From contig JBHJGZ010000003.1 of NCBI GenBank assembly GCA_050331295.1, positions 186,001-250,000 of the forward strand: a stretch of 64,000 nucleotides of DNA. Reading direction: 5' to 3'. Origin of the DNA: Kuafuiihalomonas sp050331295 (GTDB lineage Bacteria > Myxococcota > Kuafuiibacteriia > Kuafuiibacteriales > Kuafuiibacteriaceae). A model generated the notes under the pieces. It did no database searches. It was not told the DNA's origin and was given only the letters and a program-made list of their open reading frames with translations. The position numbers and the translations under genes are program-made. Below, piece by piece: positions 48,889-57,347 of this stretch. Position 1 is the first letter of the stretch; every line of letters begins with the position of its first letter.

Positions 48889-49587
48889 GTGACATCTTTG
48901 ATTGGGTCGCCTCCTCGTCTTCGACTGTTCGTATCCGATATGGACTCGACGCTGATCGAGCAGGAGGTCATCGACGAGCTCGCTCGTGAAGCGAATCGAT
49001 ACGAGGAAGTGGCCCAAGTCACCCAAAGGGCCATGGCCGGGGAACTAGACTTCGCACAGGCCCTCCGAGAGCGTGTCTCGATCCTCGAGGGCCTCGACGA
49101 AGGAGCGCTGGACCGGGTGCAGTCTCGACTACGGGTCACGCCCGGCACGGACCGCCTGCTCCGGGCTCTACGCACCTGGGACGTCACCACCGCGGTGGTC
49201 TCGGGTGGATTCTTGGAGATCGTCGAACCCTTCCGTGAGCGCCTTGGCATGGATCGAGCGGAGGCCAATCGACTCGAGATTCGCAACGGTGAGCTTACAG
49301 GACGTCTATCTGGTCCCATCGTGGACCGAGCCCGAAAGGCCGCCTTTCTTCGAGAGCTACAAGACGAGCTCGGTATAGAAAGGGAACAGGTCCTCGCGGT
49401 TGGCGATGGGATGAACGATCTCGACATGCTGAAGGCGGCGGGCTTCGGCGTAGCCTTCGATCCCAAACCGGCACTCAGACAGCGGGTTCAGTATAGCGTC
49501 GACGAACGTCGACTCGATCTGGTGCTGGAAGCGATCGGCTACTCGAAGCAAGACATCGACGAAGCGTCGAACCAGGCCCTGCCCTGA
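48889..49587 (+). CDS. serB: Phosphoserine phosphatase (HAD family)
   Basis: A 232-residue HAD-superfamily phosphatase expected to make L-serine from phosphoserine. Motif I is LFVSDMDSTLIEQEVIDELA (nucleophile Asp, acid Asp two residues on), motif II is TAVVSGGF, and the C-terminal metal motif is VGDGMNDLDMLKAAGFGVAF. Between them lie LRVTPGTDRLLRALRTWDV and RARKAAFLRELQDELGIEREQVLAVGDG, where the RARKA lysine fits motif III. The N-terminal ACT-like regulatory region of many SerB proteins is missing. The start is GTG at 48889, 11 bp after the XRE regulator. The stop is 3 bp from the convergent ppk stop. Confidence 0.92.
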   Translation: MTSLIGSPPRLRLFVSDMDSTLIEQEVIDELAREANRYEEVAQVTQRAMAGELDFAQALRERVSILEGLDEGALDRVQSRLRVTPGTDRLLRALRTWDVTTAVVSGGFLEIVEPFRERLGMDRAEANRLEIRNGELTGRLSGPIVDRARKAAFLRELQDELGIEREQVLAVGDGMNDLDMLKAAGFGVAFDPKPALRQRVQYSVDERRLDLVLEAIGYSKQDIDEASNQALP

Positions 49588-49590
49588 ATC

Positions 49591-51648
49591 TCAATCGTTT
49601 CGGGGCGCACCGAAGAACGGGCCTTCGGCTTGTGACTCCAGCAAGCTCTCCTGAGATGAAAAGCCTCCGTCCGCCTTTCGTCGATACCGCCCGGCGGAGT
49701 CCAGGATCCAGGCCTGACGCTCGTCCCGAAACTGAAGGTCGAGTTCCCCCAGGATGCGCTCCCGGAGCGCTTTGTCCTCGACCGGGAAGCACGTCTCCAC
49801 ACGCCTGAATAGATTCCGGTCCATCCAATCCGCGCTGGCCAGATACACTTCGGTGCTGCCTTCGTTGGAAAAGGTGAACACGCGACTGTGTTCGAGAAAT
49901 CTCCCCACGATTGAGCGCACTTTGATGTTGTCGGAACGTCCGGGCAGCCCCGGCCTCAAACAACACGCACCCCGAACCAGGAGCTCGATCGAAACTCCAG
50001 CCTGACTGGCCTCATAAAGCGCTTCGATCACCTTCGGTTCGATGAGAGCATTCATCTTTGCCCGGATGCCCGAAGCCTTTCCAGCCAGAGCATTCTCCGC
50101 CTCTCGACGGATTCGCTGCAGAAGAAAAGGATGCAGCCGGAAGGGGGCTTGGATCACCTTCTCGAGGCGAGGCTCCTTTCCAAAACTCGTCAACTCCAAG
50201 AATAGCGCCTGGACGTCTCGGCCGATGGCTGAATCTGCGGTGATCAAACCGTAGTCGGTGTAAAGACGCGCCGTCTTGGCATTGTAGTTGCCCGTGCCGA
50301 GATGGACGTACCGCCGGATCCCATCGTCCTCTTTGCGAACGATCATCAACATCTTCGCATGAGTCTTGAGGCCGACCACGCCATACACGACCTGAGCACC
50401 GGCATCCTGGAGACGCTCGGCAACTTTGATGTTGGCGGCTTCATCGAACCGAGCCAAGAGTTCGACCAAGACGGTCACCTCTTTCCCGTTTTGAGCTGCA
50501 CGAACCAAGCCTTCCACCAGAGCCGAGTCCGAGTCGGTTCGATACAAGGTCTGCTTGATGGCCAGAGTCTTCGAATCCTCGGATGCTGTGTTCACGAAAT
50601 CCACGACCGGGAGAAACGACTGATAAGGATGATGAAGGAGGATATCGTGCCGACGGATGAAGTCGAACAAGTGTGTATCGGTTGCCGGCACCGGATTGCA
50701 GGGTGTGAATGGGGGATGCTTGAGGTCCGGTCGGTCTACGGCATCGATCAACTGACTCAACCGTTGAAGATTCACGGGGCCTTTCATTCTGTACACGTCG
50801 GCTTCACCCAGTCCGAACTGCTGCAACAGGATCTGGAGAGCGTTCTCTGAACAACGATGGTCGACCTCCAGTCTCACCTCGTCTCCGAAACGTCGACTCG
50901 GCAACTCGGACGCAACGGCCTGCATCAAGTCCGATTCTTCCTGCAGCTCCAGATCCGAGTTCCGGGTGACCCGGAACGGCCAGCACCCGTTGATCGTCAT
51001 GCCCGGAAACAACTCGGGCGAGAAAGCCTTGATGACGGAAGCGAGGTACGCAAAGACGAAAGTCCCATCGTCTGAAGGGAGTCGGATCAATCGCGGCAGG
51101 ACTCGCGGCGCTGGAACGACGGCGAGTCCTTCCGTCGCACCGAACGCATCATCACCGGACAGCGACACCAAGATGTGGAGGCACTTGTTCAACACACGCG
51201 GGAACGGATGGCTGGGATCCAACCGGAGGGGACTCAACAGAGGCAGCACGTCGTCCCGAAAAAAACGCTGGAGGTAAGACCGGTCTCGATCCGTCCACTC
51301 GATTGACCGTTTGATGAAGATGCCTTGCTGATTCAGCTTGGGGATCAAGTCCTCGAGCAAGATCCGCTGACTATCTGCCACCATGTCATGAGCATGGACG
51401 GCAATGTGGTCCAGTACCGCCCGCGGCGACATGCCGTCGGGGCCAGTGGAAAGGGCGTCCGCCTCGAGCTGCTTTTTTTGTCCCGCCACCCGGACCTCGA
51501 AAAACTCGTCGAGATTCGAGGCCGCGATACAGAGGAAACGAAAGCGTTCGAGAAGTGGAAGGCTGAGGTCTTCCGCCTGGGCCAAAACTCGCCGATGGAA
51601 GGACAGCAAGCTCAGCTCTCGATTCAAGTACTCGCTTGGTACGGCCAC
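49591..51648 (-). CDS. ppk: Polyphosphate kinase 1
   Basis: PPK1 reversibly makes inorganic polyphosphate from ATP. The 685-residue protein has the usual four-domain layout: the N domain begins EYLNRELSLLSFHRRVLAQAED and contains LEERF-like ERFRFLCIAASNLDEFFEVRVAG; the head domain follows; the catalytic part has HHPYQSFLPVVDFVNTAS, KQTLYRTDSDSALVEGLVRAAQNGKEVTVLVELLARFDEAANI, and the phosphorylated histidine in YGVVGLKTHAKMLMIVR. YVHLGTGNYNAKTARLYTDYGL and a second histidine in VGRFLEHSRVFTF complete the site. The start is GTG at 51648. The NUDIX gene lies 31 bp upstream on the same strand. Confidence 0.96.
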   Translation of the reverse strand: MAVPSEYLNRELSLLSFHRRVLAQAEDLSLPLLERFRFLCIAASNLDEFFEVRVAGQKKQLEADALSTGPDGMSPRAVLDHIAVHAHDMVADSQRILLEDLIPKLNQQGIFIKRSIEWTDRDRSYLQRFFRDDVLPLLSPLRLDPSHPFPRVLNKCLHILVSLSGDDAFGATEGLAVVPAPRVLPRLIRLPSDDGTFVFAYLASVIKAFSPELFPGMTINGCWPFRVTRNSDLELQEESDLMQAVASELPSRRFGDEVRLEVDHRCSENALQILLQQFGLGEADVYRMKGPVNLQRLSQLIDAVDRPDLKHPPFTPCNPVPATDTHLFDFIRRHDILLHHPYQSFLPVVDFVNTASEDSKTLAIKQTLYRTDSDSALVEGLVRAAQNGKEVTVLVELLARFDEAANIKVAERLQDAGAQVVYGVVGLKTHAKMLMIVRKEDDGIRRYVHLGTGNYNAKTARLYTDYGLITADSAIGRDVQALFLELTSFGKEPRLEKVIQAPFRLHPFLLQRIRREAENALAGKASGIRAKMNALIEPKVIEALYEASQAGVSIELLVRGACCLRPGLPGRSDNIKVRSIVGRFLEHSRVFTFSNEGSTEVYLASADWMDRNLFRRVETCFPVEDKALRERILGELDLQFRDERQAWILDSAGRYRRKADGGFSSQESLLESQAEGPFFGAPRND

Positions 51649-51679
51649 GAAGGCCGTCTTGTCCGATTCCGATTTCAGG

Positions 51680-52141
51680 TCAAACCTGCGCCAACATCAT
51701 CAGCAATCGGTCCACCAATACCGCTTGCGCGGGATTCAACAATTCCCGGGCTTCGTCCGGGCCCGCGAACCGGACCTCATCCACCTCTGGGAATCGAGCG
51801 ATCTTTCCCGAACGTCGAGGCCACTCCATTTCGAACAGGTTGCTTCGAAGTTCGGCTGGATCGAGATCGCCTTCGGTCGCGTACGCGTTGATGACCTTCC
51901 CACTCTTCAGTCGAACGGATCCGAGATCGAAGAGCTCACCGCGGCACGGAAAGCCCGTTTCTTCTTCGAACTCACGGCGCGCAGCGGTCTCCGCATCCTC
52001 GCCGGGTTCGATCAGGCCCTTGGGAATCGTCCAGGCGCCCGAGGAACGTCGTGAAAAGAACGGCCCACCGGGATGGGCGACGAGAACTTCGATGGCCCCA
52101 CGGCGGCGGCGGAACATCAAGATGCCCGCGCTCTCCTTCAC
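51680..52141 (-). CDS. NUDIX hydrolase
   Basis: A 153-residue NUDIX protein. The catalytic box is GLIEPGEDAETAARREFEEETGF, matching GX5EX7REUXEEXGU. It begins VKESAGILMFRRRRGAIEVLVAHPGG, like a group of small NUDIX enzymes whose proteins start at MK(Q/E)SAGIL; I therefore choose GTG at 52141. The open frame continues upstream to an ATG at 52303, preceded by a GGGGGA-type site, so a 54-residue extension remains possible. The substrate (damaged nucleotides, dinucleoside polyphosphates) is unknown. It is followed by ppk after 31 bp, and phosphate metabolism may be a shared theme. Divergent from the aromatic fusion gene. Confidence 0.85.
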   Translation of the reverse strand: MKESAGILMFRRRRGAIEVLVAHPGGPFFSRRSSGAWTIPKGLIEPGEDAETAARREFEEETGFPCRGELFDLGSVRLKSGKVINAYATEGDLDPAELRSNLFEMEWPRRSGKIARFPEVDEVRFAGPDEARELLNPAQAVLVDRLLMMLAQV

Positions 52142-52301
52142 CGGGTCAATGTAGCCGTCGTCTCGCGTTTCGGCCACTCTCGACCGCGCCAAACCCTGAC
52201 TCGAGGTCCGGTATCTTTCGCGAAAGGAGGCTCGGACCTCGGATGCGCTCGATCCGTCCAAATGCGGGCGTCCAAGGGTACGAACTGGGGCTCCCACGAG
52301 C

Positions 52302-52330
52302 ATGACGCATCATTTCCCCCAAGCTAGTGT
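52302..52330 (+). promoter_or_regulatory. Predicted promoter of the aromatic fusion gene, apparently leaderless
   Basis: ATGACG (52302-52307), a 17-bp spacer and TAGTGT (52325-52330), ending 6 nt before the GTG at 52337. No Shine-Dalgarno site lies between. No trp-type attenuator or leader peptide for aromatic amino acids is visible in the short upstream space; feedback through the ACT domain looks more likely. Confidence 0.35.
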
Positions 52331-52336
52331 CCCCTC

Positions 52337-55300
52337 GTGGCATCTCCCGTCGAGGGGTCTTCGCTCCCTCCTTCACCTCCAGTCCTGCCGAAGCCGGCGG
52401 GGTTTCGGTTCTCCGAGACGGACTTCATCTTCCGCGCCCGAGGCCGAGCCGACCATCCAGGCATCTGGATGGAGCGTGACATTGTCACCCACGGTCCCCA
52501 GAGATACGCACCCGCGGCGGCGCTCCACAGCTACGGGTTGGGGGTGTTCGAGGGCCTCAAGGCGCGCCGAAGCGCCGATGGTCGCATCCTCGTCTTCCGG
52601 GTGCGAGACCACGCCCGACGAATGCAGCAGTCTGCAGCGCGACTCATGCTGCCCAGTGTTCAGCTCGACGACTTCGAATCGGCGGTTACGGCGGTCGTGG
52701 CCAGAAACGTCGGTTCGATCCCCGAAGCGGGAGATGGCGCTTTCTATCTGCGACCACTGCTCTTCGCCGTCGACCCTCAGCTGGGTCTGAAGGACCCGGA
52801 AGCCTTCGAGTTTCTGGTCTTTGGAGCCCCCGTCAGCACCTTTTTTGGTCCCAAGACCGAGATCCGCCTTCGAATCATGTCCCAATGTCGATGCGCGCCC
52901 GGCGGAACGGGCGCGGTCAAGGCGATCGGGAATTACGCGCCTACCCTCGCGATTCGGAAACAGCTTCGAGCGGAGGGGTTCGACGATGGCCTCTATACCG
53001 ATGCGCAGACCGGCACCTTCGTCACGGAGACCAGCGGGTCCAATGTCTTCGCGCTTCTTTCCGACGGGGAGCTGGTCACACCACCCCTGGACGACCAGGT
53101 CCTTCCAGGAATCACCCGGGACTCGGTCTTGCGCCTGGCCCGCGAGGAGCTCGGCCTGCAGGTCACCGAACGTCCGCTCACCGTGGAGGAGTGTCTTCGG
53201 GCCCAGGAGATCTTTTGCACCGGTACCGCGTGGTCCGTGAGAAGCGTTTCGGAGCTCGCATGCGGTGAAGCCACCTTCCGTCCGCCGAATCGCGCGCTGG
53301 CCCGTCAGTTGCGAGCCTTGGTCGAAGGCATCCAGACGGGCGTTGCGGCAGACCCACGCGGATGGACGACCGCAGTCCCGACCCGAGACGCCCCCCTGGT
53401 CGCGGTCCGAGACCGAATCTCTTCCGTCGACGACGAGATTGTGGAGCTTCTCGCGGAACGCCGAAAGCTCAGCCGGACCATGGCCAAAATCAAAGACCCG
53501 GCCGGACTGAGGGTTCGAGACGAAGCGCGGGAGCACGAGTTACTCGCTCGTGTCATCAGTCGAGGCCGAGAGCAGGGCGTCGAGGCACACCTGGTGACGC
53601 GAGTCTTTCAGGAGATCATCGATGATTCGGTTCGAATCCAGCAAGACTTCCTGCAGGAGACGGTGAACCGCTCGACCGGAGAGCCCGCCGTACTCCGGAT
53701 CGCGTTTCAGGGCGGCGAGGGCGCTTACAGCCACATCGCGGCGCAAAGGTTCTTTTCCAGCCGGACCGGCGTCGCGTATCGGGGATTCGAAAAGTTCTCC
53801 GAGGTGGTGGAGGCGGTGGAACGCGGAGAAGCAGATCGCGCGTTTCTTCCGATTGAGAACACGACGGCTGGTGCGATTCACGAGGTATACGACCTGTTAG
53901 CTGGAACAAAGCTCTACATTATCGGCGAGATCAGGCTTAAGGTAGAGCATTGTCTTCTCGGAATGTCCGGCGTCGAGCCCCACGAGATCCGACGAATCAT
54001 CTCTCATCCGCAAGCCATTTTTCAGTGCAGCAATTTCCTTTCTCATCTGCATGACTGCGAGATCCGCTCGCATGAGGACACCGCGCTTTCGGCGGCCAAA
54101 GTGAAAACGGACGGAGACCGGGCCCAAGCAGCCATCGCCAGCGAGGATGCGGGCCGCCTTTTCGGTCTTCACGTGATACAGAAAGGGATCCAGAATCAGG
54201 CTACGAACTTCACGCGATTCTTGATCGCGTCCCGGGAACCGCGGGCCGTCGACTTGCGGATCCCCAGCAAGACCTCCCTCATCATGGCCACCGGTCAAAA
54301 GGCTGGTTCCCTGGTAGAGGCCCTGCTGGTGTTTCGAGACCGAAATCTCGAGATGACGAAGCTTCAGTCTCGACCCATTCCCAACCAACCTTGGAACGAG
54401 ATGTTCTATCTAGACTTTCGAGGGAACCTCGCGGACGACAACGTGAAGGGCGCCCTCGAAGACCTGGCCAAAGCGACCTCGTTCATCAAGGTGCTTGGAA
54501 GCTACCCCGAAGACGACATCTCTCGGACGGTGCCTCCCCCGAAGGTGCTCGCTCAGGGTGCACGCGCACCCTCTGAACCCGAGGGACCGGCTGCAAGACC
54601 GGCTCCTCGGTCGGCCCAGGCCCCGAAGGCTTATCGGCTGGCGAGCCGCGAGCACAAACCGGAGGACACCATCATTCGGATCGGCGACGCCCGCCTGGGC
54701 AGCGAGGAATTCGTGGTCATCGCCGGCCCTTGCGCGGTTGAGTCGCTTCCTCAACTCGAAAGCTGTGCCCGCCAGGTGAAGGAGCATGGGGCTCGACTCT
54801 TCCGAGGAGGATGCTTCAAGCCCCGAACCTCTCCGTACAGTTTCCAGGGACTCGGTTTTGAAGGACTGGACATGCTGGCCGATGTGGGTCGGCGCTATCA
54901 GCTACCCATCGTCACCGAGGTTCTCAGTCCCCAGCACGTAGAGGCCGTAGCGGAAAAGGCCGACGTGCTCCAGATCGGCGCCCGCAACATGCAAAACTTC
55001 GTGTTGCTGCGAGAGGTCGGCAAGGTCCCGCGCCCGGTCATGCTGAAACGTGGCATGATGGCGTCGATCGATGAACTTCTCCAGGCTGCCGAATACATCC
55101 TGGCGCAAGGCAACCAGCAGGTTTTTCTGTGCGAAAGGGGCATTCGGACCTTCGAGACGGCGACTCGCAACACCTTGGATTTGAGTGCCATCCCGATCCT
55201 TCGAAGGAAGACGCACCTGCCCGTGATCGTGGACCCCTCCCACGCGGCAGGGCAGAGAGACCTGGTCCCCCCCCTGGCCCGAGCTTCACGAGCCATCGGT

Positions 55301-55414
55301 GCTCAAGCCATCATGGTGGAGCTTCATCCAAACCCGGAGGAGGCCTTGAGTGACGGCCCTCAAGCGCTACGGTTCCCGCAGTTCGCGCAGCTGATGAAAG
55401 AATTGTCGGGCTGA
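52337..55414 (+). CDS. Four-activity aromatic fusion: aminotransferase - chorismate mutase - prephenate dehydratase/ACT - DAHP synthase
   Basis: One 1,025-residue chain. Residues 20-335 are a class IV (branched-chain type) aminotransferase with the PLP lysine at K195 (GAVKAIGNYAP). Residues 352-440 are an AroQ chorismate mutase very close to E. coli PheA, with all seven catalytic residues present (R358, R375, K386, D395, R398, E399, Q435). Residues 452-635 are prephenate dehydratase with the TRF motif (T626). Residues 643-722 are an ACT domain with GSLVEAL and LQSRP in place of the phenylalanine-binding GALV and ESRP. A Pro/Ala-rich linker leads to a type I-beta DAHP synthase (775-1025) with RGGCFKPRTSPYSFQG and metal ligands C799, H969, E995 and D1006. 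It thus joins the first shikimate step to the last three steps to phenylalanine. The start is GTG 52337. Confidence 0.92.
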   Translation: MASPVEGSSLPPSPPVLPKPAGFRFSETDFIFRARGRADHPGIWMERDIVTHGPQRYAPAAALHSYGLGVFEGLKARRSADGRILVFRVRDHARRMQQSAARLMLPSVQLDDFESAVTAVVARNVGSIPEAGDGAFYLRPLLFAVDPQLGLKDPEAFEFLVFGAPVSTFFGPKTEIRLRIMSQCRCAPGGTGAVKAIGNYAPTLAIRKQLRAEGFDDGLYTDAQTGTFVTETSGSNVFALLSDGELVTPPLDDQVLPGITRDSVLRLAREELGLQVTERPLTVEECLRAQEIFCTGTAWSVRSVSELACGEATFRPPNRALARQLRALVEGIQTGVAADPRGWTTAVPTRDAPLVAVRDRISSVDDEIVELLAERRKLSRTMAKIKDPAGLRVRDEAREHELLARVISRGREQGVEAHLVTRVFQEIIDDSVRIQQDFLQETVNRSTGEPAVLRIAFQGGEGAYSHIAAQRFFSSRTGVAYRGFEKFSEVVEAVERGEADRAFLPIENTTAGAIHEVYDLLAGTKLYIIGEIRLKVEHCLLGMSGVEPHEIRRIISHPQAIFQCSNFLSHLHDCEIRSHEDTALSAAKVKTDGDRAQAAIASEDAGRLFGLHVIQKGIQNQATNFTRFLIASREPRAVDLRIPSKTSLIMATGQKAGSLVEALLVFRDRNLEMTKLQSRPIPNQPWNEMFYLDFRGNLADDNVKGALEDLAKATSFIKVLGSYPEDDISRTVPPPKVLAQGARAPSEPEGPAARPAPRSAQAPKAYRLASREHKPEDTIIRIGDARLGSEEFVVIAGPCAVESLPQLESCARQVKEHGARLFRGGCFKPRTSPYSFQGLGFEGLDMLADVGRRYQLPIVTEVLSPQHVEAVAEKADVLQIGARNMQNFVLLREVGKVPRPVMLKRGMMASIDELLQAAEYILAQGNQQVFLCERGIRTFETATRNTLDLSAIPILRRKTHLPVIVDPSHAAGQRDLVPPLARASRAIGAQAIMVELHPNPEEALSDGPQALRFPQFAQLMKELSG

Positions 55415-55417
55415 CGC

Positions 55418-55861
55418 TCAGGTGCGGCCCAATGACTGAAGCCACTCGGACAGATCCGATGGCAAGCTGGCCTGCCAACTCGATTCATCGCCAGCCTCGG
55501 GAAGCAACTGACCAAACTCCACCATGTGCTTGGCTGGAAGCTCGGTGAGGTAGACCCACACGAGCTGGGACTCCATGTCCATCGTGCGAGCCAATTCCTC
55601 GGCGATTCGGACGGCCAGGCTCCTTCGCTGCACGGCACTTCGACCGTCACGGATGAAACCGTGCACGAAGACGTGGTCGAACCGGAGGGGGCGACCGCCG
55701 ATGTATACCTTGTCCTTCTGAACTTCGTCGAAGAGCACCTGCGCGAAGTATGGCGGTGCGCCGGTGACCTCATGATGAAGTCGGGTGATGGCATCGGCCA
55801 TACGAGCTCGGTCATCGTCATCGAGGCGGCCCGAAACGGTAAGGCATCGGTAAGTAGGCAT
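55418..55861 (-). CDS. Tautomerase-superfamily protein, cis-3-chloroacrylic acid dehalogenase-like
   Basis: A 147-residue tautomerase. The start at 55861 is required because the catalytic base of this superfamily is the N-terminal proline exposed after Met removal (MPTYRC). Numbered from that proline, the six catalytic residues of cis-CaaD and its relative Cg10062 are all present at the same positions: Pro1, His28 (RLHHEVTG), Arg70 and Arg73 (HGFIRDGRSA), Tyr103 (VWVYLTE) and Glu114 (KHMVEFG). Length matches the roughly 149-residue cis-CaaD. The family hydrates or dehalogenates short unsaturated acids; the natural substrate of most members is unknown. It converges on the aromatic fusion (3 bp between stops) and diverges from dps. 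Upstream ATG at 55870 would destroy Pro1 and is rejected. Confidence 0.87.
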   Translation of the reverse strand: MPTYRCLTVSGRLDDDDRARMADAITRLHHEVTGAPPYFAQVLFDEVQKDKVYIGGRPLRFDHVFVHGFIRDGRSAVQRRSLAVRIAEELARTMDMESQLVWVYLTELPAKHMVEFGQLLPEAGDESSWQASLPSDLSEWLQSLGRT

Positions 55862-55943
55862 GCTAGACATTGAGTTGCACGTTGGAACTCCGAGGTCAGG
55901 TGAGTACGCACGTCCGTTCGAAAGAAGGGAAGTCCACTTCTGA

Positions 55944-55972
55944 TTGCCGCACCCGAGTCGATGTGGGACTTT
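55944..55972 (+). promoter_or_regulatory. Predicted dps promoter, apparently leaderless
   Basis: TTGCCG (55944-55949), a 17-bp spacer and GACTTT (55967-55972), ending 7 nt before the dps ATG at 55980. The -10 match is weak. I see no OxyR- or Fur-type box in the 118-bp intergenic region. Confidence 0.28.
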
Positions 55973-55979
55973 ACCGGGC

Positions 55980-56456
55980 ATGAGCGCATTACCAATCGAC
56001 ATTGGCATTCCGGAAAACAAGCGCATCGAGGTGGTGGAAGGGCTCAGTCGGCTGCTGGCTGATACCTATACACTATATCTCAAGACGCATAACTTTCACT
56101 GGAACGTAACTGGGCCCATGTTCAACACCCTTCACGTCATGTTCGAGGAGCAGTACCGAGAGATGTGGGCGGCTGTCGACGAACTGGCGGAACGCATCCG
56201 CTCTTTGGGGGCTGTCGCACCCGGCACATACAAGCGCTTCGCGGAGCTCACCTCGATTCCGGAGGCCGAGGGCGTTCCCAGAGCCGAGGAAATGATCAAG
56301 CAGCTCGTCCAGGGGCATGAGGCAGTGGTCAAGACCGCGCGCGCCGTCTTCCCGGCCGCCGAGGCCGGAAACGACGAATCGACCGCCGATTTGGTCACCC
56401 AGCGGATGAGGGTCCACGAGAAGACCGCCTGGATGCTGCGAAGCTTGTTGGCGTGA
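55980..56456 (+). CDS. dps: Dps-type ferritin / DNA-protection protein
   Basis: A 158-residue Dps protein, expected to form a dodecamer that oxidises and stores iron and protects DNA. The ferroxidase signature is clear: LYLKTHNFHWNVTGPMFNTLHVMFEEQYREMWAAVDELAERIRSLG, with the histidine pair region, Asp and Glu ligands as in the family. GHEAVVKTARAVFPAAEAGNDESTADLVTQRMRVHEKTAWMLRSLL completes the helix bundle. There is no lysine-rich N-terminal tail, so direct DNA binding is uncertain. The start at ATG 55980 (MSALPIDIGIPE) gives the typical family N-terminus; the open frame upstream is rejected. Confidence 0.95.
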   Translation: MSALPIDIGIPENKRIEVVEGLSRLLADTYTLYLKTHNFHWNVTGPMFNTLHVMFEEQYREMWAAVDELAERIRSLGAVAPGTYKRFAELTSIPEAEGVPRAEEMIKQLVQGHEAVVKTARAVFPAAEAGNDESTADLVTQRMRVHEKTAWMLRSLLA

Positions 56457-56836
56457 CGAACGCCCGCTCACGTGCGCGAAGGTGCAGCACGATCGTTCAT
56501 CCTCACGGCACTCGAATCGCTTCGCCAGATCCAAACCAGCCGTGCGGCTTCACGGAATATGAACAACGTGGCGCCCCATCCCACCGACCTCGGTGAGCAG
56601 GTGGGGTCTCGCCCCGTTATCGGGTCGGCCCGGTGGGTCTTGCGGGCCCGCCAAACCCGGTAGCTCGGCGCCGCATCCCGCCGCCGCACTCCGGCCGAAG
56701 CGGACCGCAGTTCAGATTGACCTTGGCCTGACGGAGGACCGATGTCAGGCCGTACGAGTGGGAAGAGCCCTGTTCAATGCTGACGACTTCGTCGATATCG
56801 GCAAGGCTTTAACGCGTCGTACCCCGAGGCCATAGA
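56457..56836. other. 380-bp stretch without a convincing gene
   Basis: No tRNA-like or other RNA fold, no repeat and no coding frame with family similarity is seen. A frame at 56593-56835 on the plus strand ends LTEDRCQAVRVGRALFNADDFVDIGKAL but has atypical composition and no ribosome site. TTGACC occurs near 56720, with no matching -10. It probably holds the terminator of dps and the promoter of the next gene. Confidence 0.4.
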
Positions 56837-57331
56837 ATGAAGCCTTTGCTCAAGTTCCTCCACGAAGTCGGCACGGTCGGAGCCATGGGCTCCGTTGTCA
56901 TTCAATTGGTTTTGTCCATCTGGGCGGCCAATCGGTCGCCCGAGGAGCAGGTCGTTATCCGAAGCGCCATGTTGGTCGTCTGTCGTGGCTTCCTCTTGCC
57001 GTCGCTGGTCGTGGTGATGGTGAGCGGACTCCTCAGCATGGGACTACACCGGAGCTTTCACAACGCGGAGTGGGTGTGGATCAAAGCGTTGATGACGCCC
57101 CTTGTCCTGGAGGGAACCGTCCTTGCGATCGATGCACCGGCACGCGCGGCGGCCGAACTTTCGGTTCGGGTCGCGGCCGGTGACGTCACGGCAACCGCAC
57201 CGTTGGCGGAAGCGATGCGCTTGGAGAGCTGGGGGCTTTGGTTGGCGCTCTTGCTCTACACCGCAAACATCGCCTTGTCCGTGTGGCGTCCACGATTCCG
57301 GGCGGCCTCGCGAGTCCCCGCCAAGACGTGA
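56837..57331 (+). CDS. Small integral membrane protein (DUF2269-like)
   Basis: A 164-residue membrane protein. Four hydrophobic segments are evident: VGTVGAMGSVVIQLVLSIWA, GFLLPSLVVVMVSGLLSMGL, the segment around IKALMTPLVLEGTVLAID, and LWLALLLYTANIALSVW. Histidines occur in FLHEVG and LHRSFHNAEWVWIK, the latter a pattern seen in small DUF2269/DUF2214-type membrane proteins that may bind haem. The function is unknown. The ATG at 56837 is preceded by CCGAGG about 8 nt upstream. It converges on the TetR gene (16 bp between stops) and has no clear operon partner. Confidence 0.7.
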   Translation: MKPLLKFLHEVGTVGAMGSVVIQLVLSIWAANRSPEEQVVIRSAMLVVCRGFLLPSLVVVMVSGLLSMGLHRSFHNAEWVWIKALMTPLVLEGTVLAIDAPARAAAELSVRVAAGDVTATAPLAEAMRLESWGLWLALLLYTANIALSVWRPRFRAASRVPAKT

Positions 57332-57347
57332 ATCTCGAGTTTCTCCG

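Noticed and set aside
52142..52303. 54-residue N-terminal extension of the NUDIX protein
   Set aside because: The extension has no similarity and the conserved fold starts at the GTG at 52141; kept only as an alternative because of a GGGGGA site upstream of 52303.
56593..56835. Possible 80-residue protein between dps and the DUF2269-like gene
   Set aside because: Pro/Arg-rich beginning, no ribosome site and no recognised motif; the LTEDRCQAVRVGRALF end may be chance.
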